Below are positions 1 to 13,400 of a DNA stretch of 64,000 bases, piece after piece. The stretch spans positions 12,409,722 to 12,473,721 of the forward strand of contig OZ037766.1 of the NCBI GenBank assembly GCA_964035545.1, given 5' to 3'. The DNA comes from Bugula neritina (lineage: Eukaryota > Bryozoa > Gymnolaemata > Cheilostomatida > Bugulidae). Position 1 is the stretch's first letter. Each line of letters begins with the position of its first letter. The notes under the pieces are model-generated. The model was not told the origin of the DNA. It ran no database searches and worked only from the letters and a program-made list of their open reading frames with translations. The translations under genes and the position numbers were made by a program.

Positions 1-2000
1 TTTTAAAACATCATCGATCATCTAGCACATACCATGAAAGCCTTTATTCATTGGCTTTGAACAGAAGTTCATTAGTCAGCTTGACCATGCATGTGCTCCT
101 CCCACCTTTCATCACCATCTCGTCTTCTACCATCATCTCATCTTCCACCACCATATCATCTCTTACCATCTTCACTTCTTAGCACAACGATTTTCTTTCA
201 CTTTGATGAGAGCCAAACCTATTGTGTAGGGCTAAAAATAATAGCCGGCAAATCACTCTAGTTGGTCCAGTTACCACATCAGGTGGGATGACAAATCAGA
301 TCTTGTGCTGACATCCCCGCACTTCTGGCATCCACCAAAAAACTGATACGGAAGCAAAAATATGATGGTACACATACATCATCACACTTGAGAGTCAAAT
401 ATCTACCAGTAGAAAAGGATAAAGCTTGTCTTACAACACTGAATCTACAATGTATATTCCAATAAGGAAGCGACTAATGCATGAAACAAATGAGCTAGAT
501 TGTTTCTAGACTGAAAGATAGTCCCAATACAGACAACAGCACACAAGAATAACTCTGCATGCATTCTATCAGCTTTGCATGAATTTAAAGTTTTCAAAAT
601 AAAGAATACTTAGCAAGGCTTTTTTGCTGAAAGAGTAGATGTATAGCAGGCTTTTGAACAGAAGTTCATCAGTCAGCTTGACCATGCATGTGCTCCTCCC
701 ACCTTTTACCACAATCTCATCTTCTACCATCATCTCATCTTCCACTACCGTCTCATCTTTTGCCATCTTCACTTCTTAGCCCAACGATTTTCTCTCACTT
801 TGATGAGAGCCAAACATATGGTGTAGGGCTAAAATAATAGCCGGCAAATCACTCTCGTTGGTCCAGTTACCACATCAGGTGGGATGACAAATCGGATCTT
901 GTGCTGACATCCCTGCACTTCTGGCATCCACCAAAAAACTGATACGGAAGCTAAAATACATCATCACACTTGAGAGTCAAATATCTACCAGTAGAAAAGG
1001 ATAAAGCTTGTCTTACAACACTGAATCTACAATGTATATTCCAATAAGGAAGCGACTAATGCATGAAATGAATGAGCTAGATTGTTTCTAGACTGAAAGA
1101 TAGCCCTAATACAGACAACAGCACACAAGAATAACTCTGCATGCATTCTATCAGCTTTGCATGAATTTAAAGTATTCAAAATAAGGAATACTTAGCAAGG
1201 CTTATTTACTGGAGGAGTTAATGTTAAGCAGGCTTTTGTAAAAATACCCTGCCTTACATTCTGATAGGATTGAACCTACAGTAAAAATGACTGAAATCAC
1301 ACAATAATCTCGCAGCATGCCATCACCTCAACATCTCCAAGACATATCAAACTGGCAACACTTCAAATCTCAAATTTGCCTTCCAACTTCAATTTTATTA
1401 CATTTCAGTTTATGAAACAACTATTTAAACCATTTTGACAGTAATGCTTATGTACAAAGTTGATCACTCTTTGATACAAAACATTTCAAAACAATATTGT
1501 CTGTACAACTGGTTATTCACACAATATCAAATGAAATAATGTATTATTTTCTGTTAAAGTTTCATCAATACAATTCACGATTAAAATATCAGCACTACTG
1601 TAGATTGTGATATATTTTACACATGCATGCAAAGCGATATCTAGATTATTATAAAAGCAACACATAAAAAAAATATATCAATGTCTATAAGTCAAATTAA
1701 AGGCAGCTTATTAAAGAATATTTTGTGTACAGAGTTGAGTGTATAAGTATGGAACATATCATATGTTTAATGGACACAAATAATAATGTCATGATATTAT
1801 AATTATAGAATTAAAATAACTTTTCTATCTGCCAACATAATGAGTTAATATTATTAAGACACTATACCAGTTTATAAATGATTGATAATGCTACTGGTAC
1901 TTTGGCAGCTGAATTTACTAGTAATAAAACTCCTATGACAATATCTAAAAGAAAACTTGTACAAATAAAAAACTATCAAAATATCTGCCTAAATATATAT
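1..2000. repeat. repeat block, copies A (1-654) and B (655-about 2000)
   Basis: Copy A starts at or before the left edge. At 655 the sequence restarts with the segment AACAGAAGTTCAT and repeats almost base for base to about 1240 (A against B). Copy B then runs on to about 2000, matching copy C at 5337-6760. The A/B junction (GCAGGC followed by TTTTGAACAG) looks like unequal exchange between a GCAGGCTTTTG and a GGCTTTGAACAG site. On the minus strand each copy holds an open stretch with repeated VEDEM-like units followed by CMVKLTDELLFK. Confidence 0.85.
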
Positions 2001-4811
2001 CATATTGATAATAAATATAAGAGAAGTAAAGTTGCTGTCAGAGTAAATGCATAAAACTTTTTCTAAATTAGCAAAAGAAAACTTTGAGTTGAAAGTTATA
2101 ATATAATGCTGTAGTTGTTGCTGCTGAATCTATCAAATCTTGTATGAGAAACATAATGTTATGACATAATAATCTCTGAGGAGTAACTATTTTTTTGCAT
2201 GTTAAAAGAGATAAATAATTGCATAATTGTTGCCTCATTCTGTATAAAGTCAGTAGCTTTATTATTCATATATTAGAAAAAGCAATTATTTTAGACTTTC
2301 CTACATAAGAAGTAATTGCTAGCAAACAAGCCGGGTATTACTATTTTGTTAATATTTTACTATTTTGCTCTAAGATATATTAAATAAATATTACAAAAAT
2401 TCTTTTATTTAAGCCATGGTTATGAAAAAGATTAAAGAAGCTTCTCGGAAAGCTACTATTTCTAATTTTGAAGAAATGCAAAGCCATCATGGGGGCAGAA
2501 GTTTATAACTTTGATAGCAGCTAATGATGATCCAAAAGATCACGTTTTGAAAAACAATTAAATTATGCAAATTGCTACAAAAGTCCTATTATTGTGTATA
2601 TCAAGGGTTGTGATGAACGAGTTTTTATTGTTGCTAGCCAATAAATAATTGTGGTGTCATACAACAATGGTATCCCAAAGCGTAATAACTAAAATATTGT
2701 CAATTTATAGAACAAATTAAAACTTAAGTGTATGTACTATATAATATATATCTGCATGCTAATAAATGCCTGATCAATCTACCTTTTAGTATTACAAAAA
2801 AAAAGTAAATGAAGTTAAACTGCATTAACCCATTAGCTGCTTCTCACACAACATAGAGTAGATAACCCAATAATTTTCAGGCAAGTAAAGTTTATAAATT
2901 TATATATATTTTAGTTGTAAGCAATCAATTTCACACCAGCATTTTGAAGTTGATGTTTTTTTATTGAATAAGATAATTTTATTTTTGGTATTCTAACTTA
3001 TAGGTGATATAGGTTTTGTGGAATTCCTATCTGTTGAATACCTTAAAAAGTCTAAGATGCAAACATGCAGTGTCAATGTTTAGGTACAAAGTTGGCTTAC
3101 AATGATAGACAAAATTGAGTTGAAAAGGCTAAATCTAAAACTATGTAAGCCGTCTATACCAAGTTATATTACTAAATAAGAAAGTTTGTATGCTTATACG
3201 TGTTTAGTTTATATGATCAGGAGTCTGAACACTTTGTAGAGTTTGAGATATATAAACTATTTTCTAATTAACTCCAATATTACACTACCACATTGAAGGT
3301 CTCATTTTAAAGTTTACTCCTGTGAAAAACATATGAAAAATTTAATCTTGTAGTTGCTATAAAAAGAAGAAATGACAAGATTTTATAAGCCTTAAAATTA
3401 ACTCAGGGGTTTAAAACTGAAAACAAGTTCTGCTTTTTCTATAAGCATTGCTTTTGTAAACCCTTCAAACAATTTCAAAATCTAGTCTCTAAAAAAAAGC
3501 ACTGCAAGTTTATGTGTTTAACTACAGTGGAGCCTTTAAAATTTGTTCAATAAATCTTACAGCTGCAAAGAATTTGTTTCCATGCAACTCTCTATCTTAG
3601 AATATTTGCAAAAGCAGTAACAGCATTTTTTATATTTTATACTAGCTTTTAAACTTAAGTCTGGGCAAACGTTGTATTCACAAATTACTTTTAGCTTTTG
3701 AGGGGTGGCAATAATGCCATCAACTAATTTGCTTAAACAAGCAAGAGTGGATAAGTTATAATAGCTTTACTTGCAAAGGAATCCTATTAAACTAGAGCCT
3801 TATGAGAAGAGCAAGAAACCTTTGACGTTATGCTGTGAGCAAGTATTTACTTTATGCAATGCTTAACTCCAAACAGAATTTAAAATTTTGAATTGATACA
3901 CTTGAGGATACTCACAGGAATTAACTCAAATTTATTAACATTGAATTGAAATCTCAAGGTTAGTTATCAACAGTTAATTGGTAGCTGTTTAGATCTCTAT
4001 TAGTATCTGTTTACTTTATACTTTACATTAATTCTTTAGGTTTTTTATTTTTCATGGTTTTTTTTGCTAATAGTTATAAAATTATGTTAATTGCATCGTT
4101 GAGCACTTCATGGGTACTTCTTCTTTATTACAAGAACTGATTCACTCATTATATTTTTATAATAGTAGCCAAACTTGAAACATGTTTCATAACAGAAGTA
4201 TTCTTGTGCTTGTTATTTCAACATAAACATTCTTAATAAACTTAGTTTTTGCTTTTACATGCAAGGCTATTTAAAGAAAAAAGATGCCAAAACATGTGCA
4301 AGATAAAACCTAGTTTGAAAACCCCAATGTTTAAATAATAATATTCAGAAGTATATTAAAACTAGTATACAGTTTAAAATGTTATTTTACTAGAATGACG
4401 CAGTATTTTAAATTCTTTCCTGTATGCACTGCTCAAATTTCACCAGTCGATTATTTATATAATTAATACTGCCTCTGTAGTATGTTAACGTTAATTATCA
4501 TTAAGTTAATAAACATTATTCTTATAATAACTAATTAGACAGTAATACGTTATTATAAACATATTGTCCAAACCTTCATGTTTGGTTTAAAATCTACCAA
4601 CAAACAAATATTGATTTTGGATTTGTTTGTTTCTAAATAACTGGGGAAAAAGTTTAAAAACAATTTAACTTTTCAGATTTTGTAGTAAGAAAGGTGATAA
4701 TTATGTGAATTATGTAAAATTTGAAGTTTATTGCAAAAAAAAATAATTACATCAACAGCTAATTTTTTTTGTTTTATGGCTGAATAACTCTATTGAAACA
4801 TACTTTGTCAA
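2001..4811. other. gene-free AT-rich stretch
   Basis: There is no open frame with family similarity, no splice-flanked exon and no clear repeat structure. Base composition is very AT-rich with many short A or T runs. It is probably intergenic DNA or unrecognised repeat. Confidence 0.6.
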
Positions 4812-5460
4812 AAGTTATTTATTTTCATATTTTATACAAGGGCATATATCATGTACATGTTGTACTTCTAAACAATTTTTTTTCACAGGTCTGTTGGAAG
4901 TTATTATAGCCTCTTTACCCAGAACAATGTGTACAATTTCTGCAAGATAAAAATGGGAAGTCAGGCTAAATAATATACTGCATGCTCTTCCCAGTGTCTT
5001 TTCCATCACCATTCTCTTTCACTTTCTGCAGTAATACTGTTTCATTCTTTCGAAAATGACAATGATGCAAGTCTCAAGCTGCTACTACCCTGCTACAATC
5101 AGCTCCATGTCGTAACAGAAGCAGCACACTATCTACACTGCCTATTTTGGCACCAATAGGCATGGGAGTGTGTAACTCTGTTGCAGGTGAAAGGTCACAA
5201 TGGTGTAGACTAGTTTGTCTTAAAGTACAGCATGTTTTCCACATTCAATACTTTACTCCTTGCATGTCTGCTTTTTCTATAAATTTCAAAATCTCATCAT
5301 CTAGTACATACCATGAAAGTCTTTATTCATTGGCTTTGAACAGAAGTTCATCAGTCAGCTTGACCATGCATTTGCTCCTCCCACCTTTTACCACAATCTC
5401 ATCTTCTACCATCATCTCATCTTGCACCACCATCTCATCTTTTGCCATCTTCACTTCTTA
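4812..5460 (-). pseudogene. degenerate ankyrin-repeat gene relic
   Basis: Read on the minus strand, about 5205-5085 gives an ankyrin-repeat pattern (IGAKIGSVDSVLLLRHGAD) preceded by CDLSPATELHTP. About 4945-4815 gives EIVHIVLGKEAIITSN, again ankyrin-like, after a splice-acceptor-like TTGCAG. Upstream (5460-5300) is the VEDEM-type open stretch of the repeat block, followed by a stop. The pieces sit in different frames with stops between them, so no intact gene is present. Whether this is a decayed gene or part of a repeat that captured exons cannot be told from the window. Confidence 0.4.
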
Positions 5461-6760
5461 GCCCAACGATTTTCTTTCACTTTATGAGAGCCAAACCTAT
5501 AGTGTAGGGCTAAAATAATAGCCGGTAAATCACTCTAGTTGGTCCAGTTACCACATCAGGTGGGATGACAAATCGGGTCTTGTGCTGACATCCCTGCACT
5601 TCTGGCATCCACCAAAAAACTGATACGGAAGCTAAAATATGATGGTACACATACATCACCACACTTGAGAGTCAAATATCTACCAGTAGAAAAAGATAAA
5701 GCTTGTCTTACAACACTGAATCTACAATGTATATTCCAATAAGGAAGCGACTAATGCATGAAATGAATGAGCTAGATTGTTTCTAGACTGAAAGATAGCC
5801 CTAATACAGACAACAGCCCACAAGAATAACTCTGCATGCATTCTATCAGCTTTGCATGAATTTAAAGTTTTCAAAATAAAGAATACTTAGCAAGGCTTTT
5901 TTGCTGAAGGAGTAGATGTATAGCAGGCATTTGTAAAAACACATTGCCTTACATTCTAATAGGATTGAATCTACAGTAAAAATGACTGAAATTACACAAT
6001 AATCTCTTAGGATGCCATCACCTCAACATCTCCAAGACATATCAAATCGGCAACACTTCAAATCTCAAACTTGCCTTCCAACTTCAATTTTATTACATTA
6101 CAATTTATGAACCAACTATTTAAACCATTTTGACAGTAACGTTGCCCTAGTTGGTCACTTTTTTATACAAAGCATTCTAAAATAATATTGTCTGTACAAC
6201 TGGTTATTTTGAATTTTTTTCACGCAATATTAAATGCATTAATGTATTATTTTGTGTTAAAATGTCTCCAATAAAATCCATGATTGAAATATCAGCACTT
6301 TTGTAGAACATGTTATATTTTCATTCTACACATGCAAGCAAGGCAATATCTAGATTATTGTAAAAGCATCGCATACAAAATAACAAAATATAGATCAATG
6401 TTTATAAATCTGATTAAAAACAGCTTATTAAAGAGTATTTCATGTAAAGATTAGGTTCTTACGGACGGAACATATGTTTGTGGACACTAATAATAATAAT
6501 GTTGTGAGGTTATGGTAAACTTTAAATAGGTAACTTTTTGTATCATCTGCCAACATAATGAGTTAATATTAATAAGACACTATACCAGTTTATAAATGAT
6601 TGATAATGCTACTGGTACTTTGATAGCTAATTTTTCTAGTAATAAAACTCCTATGACAACATCTAAAGGAAAACTTGTACAAATAAAAAGCCATCAAAAC
6701 ACCTACTTAAATATATATTAATAGTAATAAATGTAAGTGATGACTAAAATTGGCTTCCAA
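5284..6760. repeat. repeat block, copy C
   Basis: This is the third copy of the block. It matches copy A from the ACATACCATGAAAG segment and copy B through to the GATAATGCTACTGGTACTTTG segment at about 6600, ending near 6760. It lies just downstream of the stop of the LOXHD1-like gene and could supply 3' UTR sequence. Substitutions and small indels are scattered, so the copies are not very recent. Confidence 0.85.
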
Positions 6761-6841
6761 TTTGAAAGCATAAGTGTTTTCTAAATTAATACATAAACAT
6801 CAGCAGAACAAATTTTTCCTGGTAAATCAGTAAATGTCATT

Positions 6842-7474
6842 TTAATCACGGGGCAACAATTCTTTATATAATAAGCCATCTCCTTTCTTTTCATCTAGCC
6901 ATTGTTCGCAGGGAAAGGTGTACTTTTTGTTGGTAGATAAATTAGTTATCTCAATCCTTTCCAGATACCAGCCCGGCCTCCAACCAGCATTGTCATGCTC
7001 TATCTTACACTTGGTCAGCTCACCTTTATAAATATATACCAAGCATTATAACACAGCCAAACTTTAGATGATAAACATCAACTTTATAACCAACCAATTG
7101 AAGCAATTTTAATATTTAATTCACATGCATTGAAATATGTAGGTAGATACAGTATTATCGACTACTTCATACTATTAAAAAAAATTCAGATATTGTGTTC
7201 AACTAATATATAGCTTTAAAGCATATAAAAACTTAATTTACTTTTAGTGATGAACTTGAGCTGTTTAAGCTTATACAGTTACCTAAATCAAGAGCTTCAA
7301 ATTCAAACTTGTCAGTCTGCTTTCTCTCAAACAAGTCTCGGAACTTCTGCTTGAGTTCTCGTTTGCCAGAATCTCCAGCTGTGCCATAAAGTGTGATAAA
7401 CACATTGGCATTGGTTCCAGCACCATTTACATCTCCAGTAATAACTATAATCTCGTACTTGACAGGGGCTAAAC
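6842..7474 (-). other. LOXHD1: PLAT domain 17 and C-terminus, exons 43-44
   Basis: Exons 7283-7474 (phase 1 in and out) and 6842-7023 (last, stop TAA). Residues about 2535-2658. Motifs: [64 protein letters not shown]. The protein stops about ten residues after the fold, so there is no C-terminal tail. Confidence 0.92.
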
Positions 7475-10400
7475 CTGGTAAAAGAGACACACTTTCAAGT
7501 TATCTCTATATTATTAAGAAAAAATAACTCTACAATGTAGCATCTTGCACTAACTAACAGCAATTCTCCAAGTCTTTGAATAGTGGTGGTAACTAACAAC
7601 AAATGAGTGACATCAAGCAAAATGTAACTTTTACATGATAATTCAATTAGATATGCACAAAGACATCTTCACGTTTATTTGAGAATATATAAGATTAAAT
7701 ATGACTCACTCCTCTGAGTAACTATTTTACTCTCTTCTGTCTTGTCTTGATCACATCTCAGGAGTACAGCTTCTGAGTCATCATAGTCATACTCTGACAC
7801 TTTAATCCATTTCTTACAAGGGAACACATATTTGCAGCCTCCACCACTTTCGCTCACCACTACCTCATAGCAATGCCATTTTGCCTTGCCTCCTTCTCTC
7901 CCTCCTACAAGTATCACACCAATAGCAGTTAGCCTAATGACAATCTTATGAGTTAGTTAAATTAATCGCTAAAATATGCTGCAAATCAAACTTAAATCAT
8001 AGTGAAAATATAAAAAACCTAAAATTATTGCTATTTGGTTATAAAATAAGTGATAATGAATACATAAAAAACACCTGTGACCGAGTTTAAAAGTTCGAAT
8101 TGTAACAGACGCAGGCTCAAGTACCTAAAGGTTTGTCTTCTCTTTGAGTAGCTCCGAGTGTGACTCCTTTTAATTTTCCTAAATACTTTCCCTCCATCAT
8201 AAAAGAGTCTCGGTTTCCTTTTCTAAAGACTTTATGTACAGGACTGTTCTTCATAAGAAACTCCCGTGACTTCTTCTTGTCTCCTTCCAACCTTACCCAA
8301 GCATTGTGCATCATCCCACCATCTTGTTTGTCCGAGGTGGCAATTGTTATCTCATATGCTAAATACGCACAAAAGTACATACGAGATATAACTAAAGACT
8401 CTGTTGAAACATTCTTATTCCACCAAGCTTCTTTGTAAATTGTAAAATACCCTGATTTCAAAGCAAACTTACGAAACTGAAGGGCCAATTTAAAAACAGA
8501 TTTTAAAATAAGCAAAATTTAATTCCTGTATTCATCTGAAATATTTAGCCATTTTATGTAAATTATTTTAAGTTTTCAACACAGACGACAAAAAATGTGC
8601 TAAACCTTTTTAAACAGCTATTTAACAAAAATGGTCTCAATAATTTTGATGTAAATAATTCACCTTATAAACCAATAATGACATTCAAAGCTTTTTGCAC
8701 AAAATTAAAAATCAGAAACATACGTCACAGCAAGTCAGTTTTAGAAAAAAGAGATTTAATGTAAAATATGTTTTTTGAAAACAAAATGAAGGTGAAGTAG
8801 TGTTACTGACTCATTTTATCTCCTTTTTTGAGTGATTTAGGAGCCCCGGAGCAAGTCAATTCTCTAACTATTTGCTTGTCATCATCGGATTTGCTGAGCC
8901 AACGATTACAGGGGAACATGTAAGTGTTCTTCTTGTTCACATCTAGTACACTAATCCAGCCACAGTGCCAGGCTGCACCAAACCCTTCAATACGCAACAA
9001 AACTTTGTTTAAATAAAGCAGTACATTAGATAAATACTGATTAGCAATACAAATCAGTGTCTGTATATACTGCATATTAATGTGCAGTACATTACTGTGT
9101 AGTATGTTACGGTGTATAGTGTTACTGTGTAATGTGCGTTACTGGCATTGATAAAAAATATTATGAGCAACATGAAAAACTTGTAGCATAAAATAAACTT
9201 TTCAAAATTTTAGGATGCAATAATAATAAACCTACATTATGCTTCAGTGTGGGCTGTTATGTGCCAAAACCATGTAATTGGTGCAACTATCTTTTATTAA
9301 ACATATTACTATAATAAAACACTTTCATGGTTCACATTCTAGAACACAGGCTATGGTATATTTGCAAAGTAAGTGGCAGACCTTTGTTATCATGCCATAC
9401 TCTGCACTTTGTGAGTTCCCCGAGAGACAGCACATCTTGTACAGTGAAGACGTCTTCTTGTTTTGCCTCAAAGGCTGACGAGTTTGTCTCGCTGTCTTTC
9501 AGGTGAAGAGCACCGGAATCTCCATTCTCTCCAAACAAACACACATAAACATTGGCATCTGTACCAGCTCCTTTCTCTTCACTGGTCTTTACAGTTACTT
9601 TGTAAGTGGTATCTGGAAAAAATATCACAATTTAGTAGAAAAAAGAATCAAAATGGCCACAAAAGGACTTGAAGCTGTAGTCACCTCCTCTTGGCAATAA
9701 TCTGTTAATTAATTGATAAATACTCTTGATAACTGAGCAGTGACACTCTTTACTGCGATGACAGAATAATTATTTTTGCGTTGAAAAATCATAGTATTTA
9801 CTGTTTAATAAATCTCTACTTCTTAAATAATCATCAATTTCATTAGTGCAATACATTTTGAAATACACCAGCATTATAACTGGCTGACATCTATGAGCTT
9901 TTGAATATAATAAAATATTTAGCTAAACTCTAAAACAGATTTGTGTTAAAAAACTATCCACTACTGCTAGTTTAGCTCAGAACATACTTTTAATAGCAAC
10001 TTTGCCACGTATTGAGGCTGCAATATCTTTGCTTAGTTTGCCATCTCCCATAGTCTTACTGAGCCAGCAGTTGCAGTTGAATGTGTACAGGTCTCCTGTG
10101 GACATGTTTCTCAGCTCCACCTAAGTTAAATAAATATTAGCAGCTGTTACTGTTAGCTCTATGATTATAATATATCATCAGTTCTGAGAAAACCGCCAGC
10201 TCACACCTTCTACACATTTCACATGCTCCATAGAAAAATCAAAATTGACTGTGTAAATGAAAAGAGATCAAGCTGAATAAGATTTTGTAAATTTTGATCA
10301 AAAATTCAACTAAAAATAGCAACACATGTCTACCACAAAGTGCAGATGAAATAATTATGGTTGGCTGACTAATAAGTGATACCAAATATGTTTGCACATC

Positions 10401-13400
10401 TAAATAGATATGATTTCCTAATTTTTAAAAATATAGCATATTGTCCGTGAAAAAATGATCTAAATTTTTTATTGATAACGCCTAAAGCATAGAGATTTAT
10501 CAGCAATCTACTTAAACTAATAATTGAATAGAAATTGTGAAACACTTTACCTTTTCCACAAACCAATCAGCTCTGCTAGATTTACCATCATGTTCAATTC
10601 TAATCTTCTTCAGAGGTGCAATGTCATCTAGTTCCATTTTTATCAAATCAGCTCTGCCTCGCTCAAACCTCTCCCCCTTTTTATCCACCACTTGTTCAGT
10701 GCTGGCACCACCATCACCAAACACTGTCATTTTAATATTTGCATCCGTACCAGCTTTGTTCACATCTCCAGTATAAAATGTCACCTCATACGGTATCACT
10801 AAAAACATTATTTTTGTAAGCACAAAAAAATGAAGTTCTATTTTTGTGATCTACAGTTGTAAAAATTTTGTGCATCTTTTCCCAACAGCTTAAAGTAGAG
10901 AATCTAAACACATCTCGCAACAAAATTAAATTAAAGTTTCAATAACTCATAAATAGCTGTTATTCTGTTGTTGAACACAAGTACAATGTTATAAAAATTG
11001 ATTTAGATAGCATATAATGTAAAATTGAATTAGATAATAAAATTGTACGTAAAACTTACATGGCTTGTATGCAGTGATGGAACTTTGGCCATCACTAACG
11101 TGAAGGATTCGACTAGTTTTACCATCGGATTTGTCCCTAGCTAGCCATTGCTTACAGGAAAAGAGATAGTGTTTGCCTTTGGTCGGCATGTCGAGGTTGA
11201 TCTCTTTGACAAACCAGCCACTACCTGGCGCCGTACCATCATGGCCAATCTATAAAAAAGATCAAATTTCATAAAAACAGGCAGCACTATTTTTTTAAAT
11301 TCTTAAAACAACAAATATGAGAAGAAATGTCAATTTATTTAGTGATAGAGCATAGAAAAATTAATAAAAATATATTTAAATCTAGAATAGTATCAAAAAC
11401 AATGTTTTAAAAAACAAAAAACGCAAATACCTCTAACTGTTTGACGTCACCAACATCAATAGCTTCTAAAGAAAAGGTCTCCACAGATCTTGGCTCAAAC
11501 TTAGTTTTACCAACAAGATCTAAATAGAGTTTGTCTGTAACCTTTTTCTTAGAACCATAAATTTTAACCCATGCATATGATTCTGTTCCATTATCATCTC
11601 CATCTCCTGTTTTTATTTTCACTGTATATGAAATGGCTGCAACAAGAAACGAGATGTAGTCAATCGATACATACCACTAATCTAGACGAAAAAATCACAA
11701 GTAACTTTTGCAAGGCTTGGCATAAAACGTGTGAGAGCAAATCTTTATGTTCTACAGTTAATATGAGATAGATAGAATAAAGTTGAGCACTTTGTAGCAA
11801 ATCAATGCGATATGGCATCTAAGAGTAACGATGGGTATAATAATGATATTATTAGTGCATTGTACAACTAGATGTGTGCAAATGATAAGATTATGTTAAA
11901 ATCTCAAGCCAAGACATGTTAGTAACATTTAAGAATCATTTTTGAAAGCCTATTTTACTTGTTAGTTATGCGTATTTTTCCCTACAAACCCTTTGTCAGC
12001 TAACTACAGTACTAATAAAACCGTTATATTTTGCATACTAACTTGGCCCTTCTGTCATAGAACCCTCTAGAATCATGGACTGTCTTTTAGTCAGTTTCAA
12101 ACCAGCTGCTAAAGAGTCTTTCCCCATCGAGTCTAGGCTATTGGTTGATCCACCAAACCTTGTAGAGAAGGACTTGAGTGTTCCAGCACTAGACATATCG
12201 CCATCATAACCCTGAAATATAAACTTTTAACTTATATTTTCCTTGATCTTTCACACTCTTATTATATAATTGGAAATTTCTTTTAGATCTCATTTTATCA
12301 GACTTGAAGTTAACCGAGGCAATGTAAAAATATCATGTTGAACAAAATGCAATAAAAAAATATTTTTATCTCAAGATTAAAATAACATTTACACAAATCC
12401 GCAGCAGACAACTCTGCATATTTAATATTTGGTCACACTAGAGTCAGTCTGAAGTGCTCAAACCAGGAACCAGATCAGGTCATAGAGCAAAGCAAAGTAT
12501 TTGATGGCTTCAATTATAGTACTAAACTATAGAGTTAGCACTGGCATGTAATTTAAAGCTACACTAAAGTCTGAAGAAAATATTTAACTTTTATGCAGCA
12601 GTCTCAATACTTACTCTGACATAAAGTGACCGCTCAATTTTTCCATCATCTTTGTTTTTAGCCAGCCAGCGCTCACAGTAGAACACATATGTCTCCTTGT
12701 CCACCTGATCTACAACCTCTACTTTGTCCAGAAACCACGATGGGTTGATAAAGGAGTTGTCGTGTCGTATTTTGCATTTGAAGATTTTACCCAAGTCAAC
12801 AATCTCCATTTGAAAGACATCGCACTGCAAGTCAAAGTTGGCGAAATATTAGTTTGAGTTTTACATTAAAAAGTTTAGAAGGTCTAAAGATGACCAGTAT
12901 TTGCATCACTAGAAATGAACATGTAAATGTAACTGAATGTCTTTACAGGTATCACGAATGACCAATACATTATTTACATGCTTGACTAACGAAAACTTAT
13001 TTTTTCAGACACATAACTCAATGTGCTTTGTATTGATAGAAAAACGAATACAAACGACACATACGTGGGCTCTTTCAAATTTGTCTGTGTACGTGTCACT
13101 CTTGTGCAGCTTTCTCTCTCCAGAGTCTCCCTTGTCACCAAACAGTGTCATAAAGACATTGGCATCAGTTCCAGCTCCCGACACATCTCCAGTATACACG
13201 TTTACCATGTATTTCTTGGCTAACAACAAAATAGCAACTGTATTTTATAGAATTTCTAGGCACCTACTCAGGTTATACAAAGCTAGCTTTATTATAGTAT
13301 TACAAAATTGTATTGTTTTAAATATGTCACAATATAAAACCAATTCTCATTACTTGAAACATTTGAATACTAGTATCGACTGAAAGATCACTTACAAACT

